NCBI GenBank assembly: GCA_036389255.1
Contig: DASVQI010000024.1
Span: 372,001-436,000, forward strand
Direction: 5' to 3'
DNA length: 64,000 nucleotides
DNA from: JACVRN01 sp036389255
GTDB taxonomy: Bacteria > Acidobacteriota > Blastocatellia > Pyrinomonadales > Pyrinomonadaceae
In this document: positions 30,493-40,073 of the stretch, piece by piece
How the letters are laid out: each line of letters begins with the position of its first letter
Position numbering within the stretch: position 1 is the first letter of the stretch
Translations under genes and position numbers: made by a program
Notes under the pieces: generated by a model
What the model was told of the DNA's origin: nothing
Seen by the model: only the letters and a program-made list of their open reading frames with translations
Database searches by the model: none

Positions 30493-33400
30493 ATCCGTAA
30501 TCCAGATATTTCCCTTCACTTCCGCGTACTCGAAGACAAGCTGATTGCCTAGCGGTGACCAGACGGGATAACGCACAAAGACGTTGAGCTTGGTGTTGTT
30601 CGTGACCTGCTTTTCGCTGCCGCCTTCGCGCGCGACCCACCAGACGTTCCACGCGCTGTTGCGGTTGCCCGCGAACGAAATGCGGCTCCCGTCGGGAGAG
30701 AGGCCGCCCGTGAAGGTCTGCCCCGTAGAGAAGGTCAACTGTTTGGGCTCGCCACCCTCGCGCGGGACAATCATGAGATACGACTTGTTGCTCTCCCTCG
30801 CTTCGAAAACGATGAAGCGGCTGTCGGGAGTCCAATGCGGGAATCCTGCCATCTCTTTGGAAAACGTCAACTGTTTGGGCTGCTTGTCTTCCAGCGAGAC
30901 TGTCCAGACGTTTGTCACCCCGTTATCCGCATAGTTGAAAGCGAAGCTTTTTCCATCCGGCGAAAGCTGCGGGTAGCCCATGTCGCGTCCGGGCGAAAGC
31001 AGCGTCTCGACCTTTCCCGTCTGTATATCAATCGCGCGAATGGCCGGAGGCTGGTTCTGTTCCACGGATAAAAAGGCCACCCTGTCTCCCGCAGGGAACC
31101 AGTTGGCGAAAAGCTCGCTGCCCGGCAATGTAGTGAGCTGCGTCGGATTCTTTCCGTCAGCATCCATCAGCCAGATGTCGTGATTCTCTCCCACGACAAA
31201 CCTCTGAAAGGCTATGCGCTTTCCGTCGGGCGAAAACGCGGGGCTGCTCTTTCTGAACGTGGTGTCCTGTGTTAAGACCGTGGGCTGTCCCACGGCTTCA
31301 CCCGACGGCGACAACTGAACAGACCAGAGGTTGCTGGTCATATCCAGAGCGCCGTGAGCCAGCCTTTTACCGTCCGCCGAAAACTGAAGATTCCTGAAGA
31401 TAGTCCAGCCAGTATCTTTAACTACCTGCGGGTCGCCCGCCGCCTCGCCTGTCTCGGGCGAGATGGGCAATCTCAGGACTCCCCAGCTACGGCCTCCGGT
31501 ACTGCCTGTGAAATAGAGGCTACGGCCGTCCGGCGCGTAGACAGGGTCAAAATTAGAAGCAGGATTTCTACGCCCGGCGGTCAGAATCTTCGGATTGCTG
31601 CCGTCACTCCCGACCGACCAGAGCTGCGTGTAGATGCTCCCTCCCGTGGCCGCTACGAAGGCTATGCGGCGTCCGTCGGGCGACCATGCGGCACAGCCAT
31701 GCCCGCCGGCAGGGCTCCCGTCACGCGTCACCTGCTGCGGCGCTCCGCCCTCAGCCGCCACAGTCCAGATGGTCGAAGGCGGTTGAAAGCCCGGCGCGTT
31801 AATCTGAAAATCAACTGCCGTTTGAGACTGAAAGGCTATGCGGGAGTTGTCGTACGACCACGCAGGGCGAGAGCCGAAGTCCGTCAGTTGTCTTGGCGTA
31901 CCGCCGTAAGCGGGAACGACCCAGATGCCGCCGCGTTTGTTCGAGTGGTAGGCAATCAACTTTCCGTCGTGCGACCAAGCTGGTTGCAGATTCTGCTGGC
32001 CGTCCGAGGTCAACTGAATCTCTCGGCCCCCAGCCGTTAGCTGCTTGATGTAGATTTCAAAGCTCCCGTTGTGGTCTGAGCTGTAGACTATGGCGTTGCC
32101 GTCAGGCGAGAAGGACGGGAAGACATCAAGCCCCGCCCAGCTAGTCACCTGTCTGGACTTCAGAAGCGCGGGCGCTGTGGAAGTATTGGAGGTCTGTCGA
32201 AAGTTCTGTTCGACGCTGCGCCTGCTCACGTACCTGTAGGCTAATAGGGAAAATATGAAGACGGCTGCGGGCACGAACAGCGCCAGCAGCGCCCAGCGCC
32301 AGTTGCGCCTGACGCTTCTGGTCAGGTGGTCGAACCCGGAAGTGTTTCGAGCAGCTTCAATCCTGATAGTCTCTGCCGTGGAGGCGTCCGCCTCAGCTCC
32401 TTGAAGTCTTCTGATTTCGCTCGATGGCACGTTCTCTTTCGTGGCGGAAGCTGTGCGCTCAAGCTCCGCCTCAAAATCCAGCCTGTGCTTTAGCTGCTTC
32501 AGGTCTTCGAGCAGCTCTCTTGAGGATTGATAGCGCTCGTCGCGCTGCTTCCTGAGCGCCTTCATGACGATTCGCTCAAGCTCTTCGGGCGCGCCGGGTT
32601 TCGCCTGCCGCAGAGGCGGCGTATCGTCCTCAAGTATGGAGACAATCGTGTGGCTGCTGGTTTCCCCGTCGAACGGAGCGCGGCCCGTAATCATCTCGTA
32701 AAGGACTATGCCGAAGCTCCAGATGTCTGTGCGAGCGTCTACGGCTAGGCCGCGAGCCTGCTCCGGCGACATGTACTGCACTGTCCCCATGACCGCGCCG
32801 GAGTCGGTCTTGAGAATCGGGCGAGTGGGCGCGTCGCCGCTATCGCCGCGCCAGTCCGCAGCAAGCTTCGCCAGCCCGAAGTCCAGCACCTTCACGTAGC
32901 CGTCTGACCTCACCATTATGTTTTCCGGCTTGATGTCCCGGTGAATGATGCCAGCCCCGTGCGCGGCTTGCAGGGCCGATGCGATTTGAACGCCCATCTC
33001 CAGCGCGTCTTCTACACGCATGCCCTCTACGGGAATGTGACGGCGCAGAGTCTCGCCTTCTATGAACTCGGTGACGATGAAGTGACGGGAATCGGCCTGC
33101 CCGATGCCGAAGATTGTGAGGATGTTCGGATGATTCAGAGCGGAAGCCGCGCAGGCTTCTGTCTCAAAGCGGCGCAGGCGGTCTGTGAACTGGCTGAAGG
33201 AGCCGGGCAGGACTTTGAGCGCGACGTTGCGCCCTAGCTTCTGCTCCCTTGCCAGATAGACTTCGCCCATCCCGCCTCGACCAATCTTCTTCAGAATCCT
33301 GTAATCGCCTATGACCTGTCCTTCATGTAGAGAGTCCGGGTCGTCCGCAATCAAGTGCGCGGCGGCTTCAAAGGCGGGCGAGTCTATGAAGTTGCCCGTC

Positions 33401-33564
33401 TGCTCGTGAGAGGCAATGAGGGATTCGACTTCGCGTCTGATGGCAGCGTCGTTGGAGCAGGCTTTATCTAGAAAGGAGGCACGCTCTTCGGGCGCGACCT
33501 CAAGCGCCGCATGAAAAATCTCCTTTACCTGTTGCCACTGTTCAGGGCTCATGAAGCTAGGCAT
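30484..33564 (-). CDS. Serine/threonine protein kinase with C-terminal TolB-like beta-propeller
   Basis: 1026 residues. The cytoplasmic kinase domain (about 80-350) carries the GRGGMGEVYLAREQ glycine loop, VALKVLP lysine, HRDIKPENIMV catalytic loop, KVLDFGLAKL and MSPEQARGLAVDARTDIWS. A helical pre-domain (1-70, PSFMSPEQWQQVKEIFHAAL) precedes it. One membrane span near 425-447 (WALLALFVPAAVFIFSLLAY) leads to about ten PD40/WD40-like repeats (SPDGKRIAFQRFV; SPDGRRIAFVAAT) outside the membrane. All catalytic residues are present. It starts one base after the stop of the upstream paralogue, so the pair is co-translated. Confidence 0.92.
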   Translation of the reverse strand: MPSFMSPEQWQQVKEIFHAALEVAPEERASFLDKACSNDAAIRREVESLIASHEQTGNFIDSPAFEAAAHLIADDPDSLHEGQVIGDYRILKKIGRGGMGEVYLAREQKLGRNVALKVLPGSFSQFTDRLRRFETEACAASALNHPNILTIFGIGQADSRHFIVTEFIEGETLRRHIPVEGMRVEDALEMGVQIASALQAAHGAGIIHRDIKPENIMVRSDGYVKVLDFGLAKLAADWRGDSGDAPTRPILKTDSGAVMGTVQYMSPEQARGLAVDARTDIWSFGIVLYEMITGRAPFDGETSSHTIVSILEDDTPPLRQAKPGAPEELERIVMKALRKQRDERYQSSRELLEDLKQLKHRLDFEAELERTASATKENVPSSEIRRLQGAEADASTAETIRIEAARNTSGFDHLTRSVRRNWRWALLALFVPAAVFIFSLLAYRYVSRRSVEQNFRQTSNTSTAPALLKSRQVTSWAGLDVFPSFSPDGNAIVYSSDHNGSFEIYIKQLTAGGREIQLTSDGQQNLQPAWSHDGKLIAYHSNKRGGIWVVPAYGGTPRQLTDFGSRPAWSYDNSRIAFQSQTAVDFQINAPGFQPPSTIWTVAAEGGAPQQVTRDGSPAGGHGCAAWSPDGRRIAFVAATGGSIYTQLWSVGSDGSNPKILTAGRRNPASNFDPVYAPDGRSLYFTGSTGGRSWGVLRLPISPETGEAAGDPQVVKDTGWTIFRNLQFSADGKRLAHGALDMTSNLWSVQLSPSGEAVGQPTVLTQDTTFRKSSPAFSPDGKRIAFQRFVVGENHDIWLMDADGKNPTQLTTLPGSELFANWFPAGDRVAFLSVEQNQPPAIRAIDIQTGKVETLLSPGRDMGYPQLSPDGKSFAFNYADNGVTNVWTVSLEDKQPKQLTFSKEMAGFPHWTPDSRFIVFEARESNKSYLMIVPREGGEPKQLTFSTGQTFTGGLSPDGSRISFAGNRNSAWNVWWVAREGGSEKQVTNNTKLNVFVRYPVWSPLGNQLVFEYAEVKGNIWITDLE

Positions 33565-33565
33565 C

Positions 33566-36500
33566 CTACCTGAGGTCTGTAATCATGACGGCCTCGCGTA
33601 TGACCGTGCTGCGCGTGCAGATTAGAAGGCGTCCGTCGCGCGAGTAGGTGAAATCGTTTATCAGGCTCTCCTTGAAGTCTGTAATCTTCACGGGCGGCCC
33701 GCCGTCAACCGGCTGCTTCCAGATGTTCGAGACGTTATCCTTCATCTGGTTGTATATAACCGCGCTGCCGTCCTGCGTCCACTGTAAAACGTCCCGCGTC
33801 GTGGGGTTCCCGCTATACTCGAAAGTCTTGACCGGCTCTCCGCCTTCGAACGGGAAGACGGCTATCTTGCGATACAAGTCGCCGGACGGATTCGGAGAGT
33901 CGTTGTAGAAGACGGCAATCCAGCGACCGTCGGGCGAGACAGCCGGACGATACGAAGGCTTCTTAAAGAGTCCGATGGGAGAGCCGCCTTCAACGGGAAT
34001 CTTCCAAATCTTGTGCGGGCCGCTTGAGCCGGAAGTGAAAACTACCCAGCGACCGTCGGGCGTGAAGGAAGCGTTGTTGCTGTACATGCCTTTGGTCAGT
34101 TGCACGGGATTGCCGCCGTCCATGTTTATGCGCCACAGGTCTACTGTGGCCGCACGCGTGGAAGTGAAGACTATATAACGACCGTCGGGCGAGACGGCCG
34201 GCTCTATGTTCTGCCCCGCGCCGCCCGTCAACTGCTTACGATTCGTCCCGTCAGGATTCATCACCCATATGTCCCAGACGCCGCCCGTCTCCGTAGAGTA
34301 GACCACACGGCCATCGGGCGTAAACGCCAAGCCGCCGCGCGAGCGTATAGGCGCAATCTGCCGCGCCCGTGCAGCATCGCCATCGGGAGCAGCCCACAGG
34401 TTGGCAACCTCGCTGACCGAAGATGTCACAAGCCGCGTCGCGTCAGCCGTCATGCTCAGGCCCCTGTAGTTGATGAGGTCGTTTGTGATGCGTCGCACCT
34501 CGCCGCCCGGATAAGAGACGAACCAAACCTGACCGGGCAGAGACGGCGTCAGCAAGTCCGAGCCGACGAAGACCAGCCCGCTCATGTCCCTGAGCCATTC
34601 TATGCGGCCAAGCTGTGTGAAGCTCGTCTGAGTCAAACGCTTTTCCGAGCCGTCTTTGACATTGAAAGCCGAGAAGGCTCCGTAGGGCGCGGAGTTGTAG
34701 ACGGCGCAGGCTATCCATTCTCCATCGGGCGACCACGATGGGCCGGTAAAGTATATGGGATAAAACCTGACCGGACGCCTACGCGCGGCGAGCACTCTTT
34801 CCGAGCCGCCGTCTTTGTCCGCGATGACCACCGCGCTCTCTTCTCTGGATGGAAACGCGCCGCGCACAAACGCCAGTTGCCTGCCGTCGGGCGAGAAAGT
34901 CACGGGGCTGTCTATGTGCTCAAGCACTTTAACGGACGCGCCACCCAGCACCGGGATTCTATAGAGAGTGCTCGCGCCCTCGTCCCGGCTTCTGGAGATG
35001 TAATAGAGGTCTTTGCCGTCGCGTGAAAAAGTGATGCCCCAGATGCCTGCGTCCGAAGGCGGGACAATCAGAGTGTCGTTGGAGGCCGACACCTGCCTGA
35101 GCCAGAGGCTGTGCTGCTCGCGGTCGCTGATGGAATAGACCAGATAATTCCCGTCGGGCGAGATGGCTGAGTGTATGACGTTGCGCGACGAGGTAAGCTG
35201 CGTGATGTTTATCTTATCAAAAGGCGGCGTGCCCTTTTTCGTCCAGAGGAATCTGTAGGCGGTCGCCGCTATGGCCGCCGCAGCCGCAAGAGCCAGCAAG
35301 CAAGAGAGAGCGAGTACCCAGCCGCGCCTCCGCTTAATAGTTCGGGCTGCGACTTCGACGCTCTCATTCGTATCCACGGCCGCGATGGTTTTCGTCTCAG
35401 GCGGCACGCTCATCTTCGGCTGGCTACCCTTCCTGAGCCCAATGCTTCTCTCGGAAGTGACGGGCGAAGGCGCTTGAGCCTTTGCATCCGGCGCGACGGA
35501 CGCCTCAAGCTTCGCCTCGAAATCCAGCTCTTCTCTCAATCGCTTGAGGTCAACCAGCAGCTCCTTTGGGGTCTGGAAGCGCTCGTCGCGCTCTTTCCTT
35601 AAGCACTTGCGTATTATCCATTCAAGCTGTGCCGGGGCGTCCGTCATGATTGAAGAGAAGGCCGGAGGCTCGCGCTCAAGTATGGCGGCGAGCACGTCCG
35701 TCATCGTCGGCCCTTCGAACGGCGCACGCCCCGCGAGCATCTCGTATAGCACGCAGCCTACGCTCCAGATGTCCGTGCGGGCGTCTACGGCGAGGCCGCG
35801 CGCCTGCTCCGGCGACATGTACCGCACTGTCCCCATCACAATGCCCGGATGGGTGTTGCCCAGCAGCTTCGTAGAGCCTTCAGGATTTACGTCGTGCGGT
35901 TGCTCTACAAGTTTGGCCAGCCCGAAGTCCAGAACTTTTACTAACGCATCGCGCCTGAGCATGATGTTCTCCGGCTTGATGTCGCGGTGAATGATGCCCG
36001 CCTCGTGCGCGGCCTGTAGTGCCGAAGCAATCTGAATGCTGATGTCCAGCACCTCGTCCGGCTTCAGCCCGGACTGCATACGCTCTCGCAGAGTCTCGCC
36101 CTCTATAAATTCCGTGGCTATGAAGTGCAGGCCGTCCGCTTCGCCTATTTCGTATATGGTCAGTATGTTCGGGTGATTGAGCGCGGAGGCTGCGCGGGCT
36201 TCCCGCCGGAAGCGGGCGAGGCGGTCGGCGTCCTCAGTCCACTCTACGGGCAGAAGCTTGAGGGCCACCTTGCGGTCTAATTTCGTGTCTTCGGCCAGAT
36301 AGATTTCGCCCATCCCGCCGCGCCCCAGCAGGCTTAAAACGCGGTAATGGCCGACGAGCCGCCCCGTCATAAACTCAAGCTCTTCGAGCGCCAGCAGCTC
36401 CGCCGCCACCTCGTAAGCCGGAGCGTCAAGAAAGCTTCCCCTTTGCTCGTGAGAAGCAAGCAGTGAGAGCACCTCCTCGCGCAGCGAGTCGTCTCCCTTG

Positions 36501-36598
36501 CAGACCGAGTCCAGATAGCCGCCGCGCTCAGCAGGCTCCCGCTCAAGCGCCGAATGGAACAGCTCCTTTACCTGTTGCCAGCGATTAATCGTTAACAT
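33566..36598 (-). CDS. Serine/threonine protein kinase with C-terminal TolB-like beta-propeller (paralogue)
   Basis: 1010 residues with the same plan as the downstream gene: helical N-terminal domain (INRWQQVKELFHSALERE), kinase domain with GRGGMGEIYLAEDT, VALKLLP, HRDIKPENIML and VLDFGLAKL, a span near 430-452 (WVLALSCLLALAAAAAIAA), then propeller repeats (SPDGRYIVFTS; TPDGRWVVFTS). The kinase parts of the two genes are closely similar while the propellers diverge, suggesting a tandem duplication with different sensed ligands. An ECF sigma factor gene lies 86 bp upstream in the same direction. Confidence 0.92.
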   Translation of the reverse strand: MLTINRWQQVKELFHSALEREPAERGGYLDSVCKGDDSLREEVLSLLASHEQRGSFLDAPAYEVAAELLALEELEFMTGRLVGHYRVLSLLGRGGMGEIYLAEDTKLDRKVALKLLPVEWTEDADRLARFRREARAASALNHPNILTIYEIGEADGLHFIATEFIEGETLRERMQSGLKPDEVLDISIQIASALQAAHEAGIIHRDIKPENIMLRRDALVKVLDFGLAKLVEQPHDVNPEGSTKLLGNTHPGIVMGTVRYMSPEQARGLAVDARTDIWSVGCVLYEMLAGRAPFEGPTMTDVLAAILEREPPAFSSIMTDAPAQLEWIIRKCLRKERDERFQTPKELLVDLKRLREELDFEAKLEASVAPDAKAQAPSPVTSERSIGLRKGSQPKMSVPPETKTIAAVDTNESVEVAARTIKRRRGWVLALSCLLALAAAAAIAATAYRFLWTKKGTPPFDKINITQLTSSRNVIHSAISPDGNYLVYSISDREQHSLWLRQVSASNDTLIVPPSDAGIWGITFSRDGKDLYYISRSRDEGASTLYRIPVLGGASVKVLEHIDSPVTFSPDGRQLAFVRGAFPSREESAVVIADKDGGSERVLAARRRPVRFYPIYFTGPSWSPDGEWIACAVYNSAPYGAFSAFNVKDGSEKRLTQTSFTQLGRIEWLRDMSGLVFVGSDLLTPSLPGQVWFVSYPGGEVRRITNDLINYRGLSMTADATRLVTSSVSEVANLWAAPDGDAARARQIAPIRSRGGLAFTPDGRVVYSTETGGVWDIWVMNPDGTNRKQLTGGAGQNIEPAVSPDGRYIVFTSTRAATVDLWRINMDGGNPVQLTKGMYSNNASFTPDGRWVVFTSGSSGPHKIWKIPVEGGSPIGLFKKPSYRPAVSPDGRWIAVFYNDSPNPSGDLYRKIAVFPFEGGEPVKTFEYSGNPTTRDVLQWTQDGSAVIYNQMKDNVSNIWKQPVDGGPPVKITDFKESLINDFTYSRDGRLLICTRSTVIREAVMITDLR

Positions 36599-36684
36599 CG
36601 GATATTACTAATCCTGTAAACACTCTACTGATTATTAACGCGAAGGGCGATTCTGAAATCCCTCAAATGAGTACGAAGAGTCTG

Positions 36685-37245
36685 TCAGGAGAGTTCGCGC
36701 CTGAGCCAGGCGCGCGCCAGCGTCCAGTCGCGCTCGACCGTGGCGTGTGAGATTCCAAGGACTTCCGCCGTCTCTTCAATCGTCAAGCCTCCGAAAAATC
36801 GTAACTCGACTATGCGGGCCTGCTGCTCGTCTATTGTCGCCAGTTGGTTCAGGGCTTCGTGCAGCGCGAGCAGGTCTATATCGGGCTTTTCCGCTATACG
36901 GTCTGCGTGGCTTAAGGATAGCTGCTGCTGGTCTGAGCCGCCGCGCTTCTGGGCCTGCCTGACGCGCGCGTGGTCAACAAGTATGCGGCGCATCAGTTGG
37001 GCCGCGACGCCGAAGAACTGCGCACGGTTCTGCCAGCGAGCGTTACGCTGGTCAACCAGCTTCATGTAGGCTTCGTTGACCAGAGCCGTCGGTTGCAGCG
37101 TGTGGCCTGCGCGCTCACGCCTCAGATAACTGCTGGCCAAGCGGCGCAGCTCGTCGTAAACCACCGGCATCAGCTTATCCAGAGCCGACTGGTCGCCGTT
37201 GCTCCAATCAACCAGCAGTTGTGTGACGCCTTCTGGCGGCTGCAT
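36685..37245 (-). CDS. ECF-type RNA polymerase sigma factor (TIGR02999-like)
   Basis: 186 residues. Region 2 (ALDKLMPVVYDELRRLASSYL, LVNEAYMKLVDQ, FFGVAAQLMRRILVDHAR) and region 4 (ELRFFGGLTIEETAEVLGIS, ATVERDWTLARAWLRREL) match the Sig-70_X6/TIGR02999 subgroup common in Acidobacteria and Planctomycetes. That subgroup is typically encoded beside WD40/TolB-type Ser/Thr kinases and lacks a classical anti-sigma factor. The gene is first in a probable three-gene unit with the two kinases, so phosphorylation control of the sigma factor is a reasonable inference. Confidence 0.9.
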   Translation of the reverse strand: MQPPEGVTQLLVDWSNGDQSALDKLMPVVYDELRRLASSYLRRERAGHTLQPTALVNEAYMKLVDQRNARWQNRAQFFGVAAQLMRRILVDHARVRQAQKRGGSDQQQLSLSHADRIAEKPDIDLLALHEALNQLATIDEQQARIVELRFFGGLTIEETAEVLGISHATVERDWTLARAWLRRELS

Positions 37246-37494
37246 CCGATATCTCCCGTATAAAATGGCTGCTTTCCTTAGCGCATAAAGATTCTACCCC
37301 AAAATTTTGCGCGCCGTGAGGGAATTCCTGCGCTGCTTACGCGTTACCAAGCAGAGGGGATTTGAGAGCGAAATTGAAAGCCGCAGCCCCCGGCGATGGA
37401 TGCGCTGACCTAAAGGAAAAAGGTGACAGGCCGCACAAAGGCTTTAAGAGAGCTTGCGGCCGAGAGTTGAAGGAAACAAATTTTGGAGGTTGTC

Positions 37495-37944
37495 ATGAAA
37501 AGTGTGATTTTGAAGTCGTTTGTAGTTGTAATGCTGGCAGTATCCCTTGTGAGCTTGACCGCGCAGGCCCAGTCCGCTAACCAGTTGAAGGCCAGTATCC
37601 CGTTCAGCTTCATCATAGGAAACCAGACTCTTCCGGCTGGCGAGTACACCGTCAAGTACGTCAACCAGAGCTCAGGCAAGAGCGCGCTTCTCTTCAAAAG
37701 CGTGGACGGCCGCACGAGCCGCATCGTCAACATGAATACCGCGCAGGCGAACCGCGCTGAGATGAAAGCGAGCCTTGTCTTCAATCAATACGGCGAGAGC
37801 TACTTTCTCTCGGAAGTCTGGACGGGCTCAGACCAGTACGGCCTCAGCCTGCCGAAGTCCAGCGCCGAGCGCCGCATGAAGAATGGCGAGTTGTCCAAGC
37901 TGGAAGCCCAGCGCGTGACTGTTGCGCTCAACGCCGGTCGCTAG
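37495..37944 (+). CDS. Small secreted protein
   Basis: 149 residues. Start ATG at 37495 with ggagg at 37485-37489. A clear signal peptide (VILKSFVVVMLAVSLVSL) ends in AQAQ. The mature part is beta-rich (ASIPFSFIIGNQTLPAGEYTVKYV; SLVFNQYGESYFLSEVW). Similar short secreted proteins with an 'IPF-F--G---LPAG-Y' pattern are frequent in Acidobacteria, but their role is unknown. It stands alone with a strong ribosome binding site and its own terminator, suggesting high expression. About 250 bp upstream of it holds no other gene. Confidence 0.75.
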   Translation: MKSVILKSFVVVMLAVSLVSLTAQAQSANQLKASIPFSFIIGNQTLPAGEYTVKYVNQSSGKSALLFKSVDGRTSRIVNMNTAQANRAEMKASLVFNQYGESYFLSEVWTGSDQYGLSLPKSSAERRMKNGELSKLEAQRVTVALNAGR

Positions 37945-38007
37945 CGGCAGGCTTGGAAGTTGGGGAACTCCTCAAGTTGCCGAGACTAGGACGAAGGGCG
38001 CAACCAC

Positions 38008-38044
38008 GAAAGCCGCACACTGCGGATTGCAGTGTGCGGCTTTC
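38008..38044. terminator. Bidirectional terminator hairpin between convergent genes
   Basis: A perfect 16-bp stem, 38008-38023 with 38029-38044, encloses the 5-base loop ggatt. It ends with tttc on the plus strand and sits exactly after the ksgA stop codon (38047-38045) on the other strand. It serves the 37495-37944 gene and ksgA. The T-tract is short on both sides. Confidence 0.8.
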
Positions 38045-38908
38045 TCATTCCACAGCGCCTTCAATAGCTCTTGCTAACTGCGCCCATTCTTCCAGCGACA
38101 AAGTTTCTGCGCGGCGCGGCTCCTCGATTGAAGCCGCCTCCAGAACTTTGCTCTCGCCGCCCGCGCGCTCGATTGCAGAGCGCAACTCCGTGGGCGCGTG
38201 TCGAAGATTGTTGAGGATGGTCTTGCGGCGCTGTGCAAAGCCCGCGCTCACGATTCTCCACAGCAGCCGCTCGTCACCGACATCTACATTCATCTTCTCG
38301 CGCAGGCGCAGTCGTATGACCGTGCTCCAGACTTTCGGCTGCGGGCGAAACGAGCCGGGCGCGACATCAAAGAGCGCTTCCCCGTCGCAATACGCCTCAA
38401 CCAGCACGGAGAGATAGCCGCGCTCGCCTGTGGAAGGCGGCGCGGTGATGCGCTCCACAACTTCGCGCTGAAGCATCAAGACCATTTCAGTCAAACAGCT
38501 TCGCTCCTGAATCAACTTTTGCAGTATGGCCGTGGAGATGTAGTAAGGAAGATTCGCCACGACGCGCGCGCTCCTGTCCGGCTGTATCAGGGCGCAGAAA
38601 TCTACTGTGAGCGCGTCCGCCTGAACCAGTGAAAAGCTCCGATGCGCGCCGAACTTATCTTCGAGCAAAGGAAGCAGCTCGCGGTCAAACTCTACAGCTA
38701 TGAGCCGCCCTGCTCTCTCAATCAAATGGGCCGTGAGCGCCCCGCGCCCCGGCCCAATCTCTATCACTGTCTCGCCTGCCTGCGGTGAGAACGCATCTAC
38801 TATGCGCGCAATCACACGCTCGTCCGCGAGAAAATTCTGGCCCAGCCCCTTTTTCGTGCGCGGGAGAGATGAAGAAGAAGACGCATCATCTATACTTCTC
38901 TTCTTCAT
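38045..38908 (-). CDS. rsmA: 16S rRNA dimethyladenosine transferase
   Basis: 287 residues (KsgA). It dimethylates two adjacent adenosines near the 3' end of 16S rRNA. The N-terminal motif KKGLGQNFLADERVIARIVD and SAM-binding VIEIGPGRGALTAHLIER are present. The catalytic motif is NLPYYIST, followed by LMLQREVVERITAPPSTGERGYLSVL and the C-terminal helical domain (FAQRRKTILNNLRH). It starts 3 bases from the ribD stop, so it probably shares that transcript. Confidence 0.94.
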   Translation of the reverse strand: MKKRSIDDASSSSSLPRTKKGLGQNFLADERVIARIVDAFSPQAGETVIEIGPGRGALTAHLIERAGRLIAVEFDRELLPLLEDKFGAHRSFSLVQADALTVDFCALIQPDRSARVVANLPYYISTAILQKLIQERSCLTEMVLMLQREVVERITAPPSTGERGYLSVLVEAYCDGEALFDVAPGSFRPQPKVWSTVIRLRLREKMNVDVGDERLLWRIVSAGFAQRRKTILNNLRHAPTELRSAIERAGGESKVLEAASIEEPRRAETLSLEEWAQLARAIEGAVE

Positions 38909-38911
38909 ACT

Positions 38912-39997
38912 TCATCCCTGCTTTTCCGGGTAGCCCGTAACCTCAAGGTCTACGGCGTGCGCCCGCGTCTCCACATCTCTCAGCCTGTAGGCGTCCGCTA
39001 TCTTCTCTGCGCCCGCACCCGCTACGGCAGGCGTCGCGTCTCGCCCGCCTATAATCACCGGGGCGATGAAGAACGTGACTTTGTTGACGAGCCCGCTATC
39101 CAGAAAAGCCCCGGCGACGTTTGCGCCTCCTTCAACAAGCAGGCTTTGAAGAGAGCGCTCCGCCAGCTTCTCAAGCACCGTCCGAAGATTTCGACCGCCC
39201 TCATCGTCCTGAATTATCTCCACGCCGCTAGACTCAAGTAACCTAGCCTTCTCCCTATCGGCATGCTTTGAAGTGAAGACAACGAGCGGAAACTCGCGCG
39301 CCGTTCTTGCCAGTTGTGATTGGTGAGAAATCTTTAAGCCTTCATCAAGCAGCACTCGCACGAGGGGGCGTCGTCTCTTCAATCCGGAGCGGTCTGTGAG
39401 AAGCGGGTCGTCCGCAAGTGCTGTGCCCGCGCCTATGAGAATCGCGTCGTATTCGTGGCGCAGCTCGTGTACGCGACCGCGTGCCGCTTCATTCGTAATC
39501 CAGCGCGAGTCGCCCGTGCGCGTAGCCGTGCGGCCGTCCAGCGACACGGCCAGCTTCAGGTGAACGAAGGGCCGCCCCTCGCGCATGAAGTGAAAATATT
39601 TTTCGTTGAGCCGCTCGGCCTCGCTCGCCAGAATGCCCGTCCGAACTTCCAGCCCTGCGCGGCGTAGATGCATTAAGCCTTTGCCGGAAACCTGCGGATT
39701 CGGGTCTTCTATGGAAGATACAACACGCCTGATTCCGGCCTCTATGAGAGCGTCCGTGCAGGGAGGCGTGCGGCCATGATGCGCGTGCGGCTCAAGAGAA
39801 ACGTAAGCAGTCCCGCCCTGTGCGCGCTCGCCTGCCTCTTCAAGCGCGAGCGTCTCGGCGTGCTTGACCCCTTCGTAAAGATAGAAGCCTTCGCCCGCGA
39901 CTTCGCCCGTCCTGTCAACGATTACGCAGCCGACCAAAGGGCTAGGGCTCACCTGCCCCTTGCCGCGCGCCGCCAGCTCAAGTGCGCGGCGAATCAT
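38912..39997 (-). CDS. ribD: Bifunctional riboflavin biosynthesis deaminase/reductase
   Basis: 361 residues from ATG 39997. The longer frame to 40129 would encode a repeat-derived segment overlapping ftsY, so the internal ATG is chosen; it begins MIRRALELAARGKGQVSPSP, the normal RibD N-terminus. The deaminase domain has HAETLALEEAG and SLEPHAHHGRTPPC; the reductase domain has LKLAVSLDGRTATRTGDSRWIT and LLVEGGANVAGAFL. The first Cys of the usual EPC-HHGRTPPC zinc motif is His here (codon CAC). His can ligate zinc, so activity may be retained. Confidence 0.92.
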   Translation of the reverse strand: MIRRALELAARGKGQVSPSPLVGCVIVDRTGEVAGEGFYLYEGVKHAETLALEEAGERAQGGTAYVSLEPHAHHGRTPPCTDALIEAGIRRVVSSIEDPNPQVSGKGLMHLRRAGLEVRTGILASEAERLNEKYFHFMREGRPFVHLKLAVSLDGRTATRTGDSRWITNEAARGRVHELRHEYDAILIGAGTALADDPLLTDRSGLKRRRPLVRVLLDEGLKISHQSQLARTAREFPLVVFTSKHADREKARLLESSGVEIIQDDEGGRNLRTVLEKLAERSLQSLLVEGGANVAGAFLDSGLVNKVTFFIAPVIIGGRDATPAVAGAGAEKIADAYRLRDVETRAHAVDLEVTGYPEKQG

Positions 39998-40013
39998 GCG
40001 CTCGTCGAAATCT

Positions 40014-40058
40014 GAAGTTTCAAGTCCCAAGTCCAATGTCTCAAGTCGAAGTCTTAAG
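40014..40058 (-). repeat. Single-armed AAGTCNN heptamer repeat between ftsY and ribD
   Basis: On the plus strand TTTCAAG, TCCCAAG, TCCAATG and TCTCAAG run in register, followed by tcgaagtc. On the minus strand it reads as GACTTGN units between the ftsY stop and the ribD ATG. No full complementary arm is present, apart from a short gaagtc/gacttc pairing with the ftsY end. Confidence 0.7.
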
Positions 40059-40073
40059 GCCCTACGGACTTCG

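Noticed and set aside
34100..35026. 308-codon plus-strand frame
   Set aside because: Antisense to the propeller of a Ser/Thr kinase; no protein-like features.
37483..37494. TTG start four codons upstream for the small secreted protein
   Set aside because: The TTG overlaps the ggagg ribosome binding site; ATG at 37495 has the correct spacing and gives a normal signal peptide.
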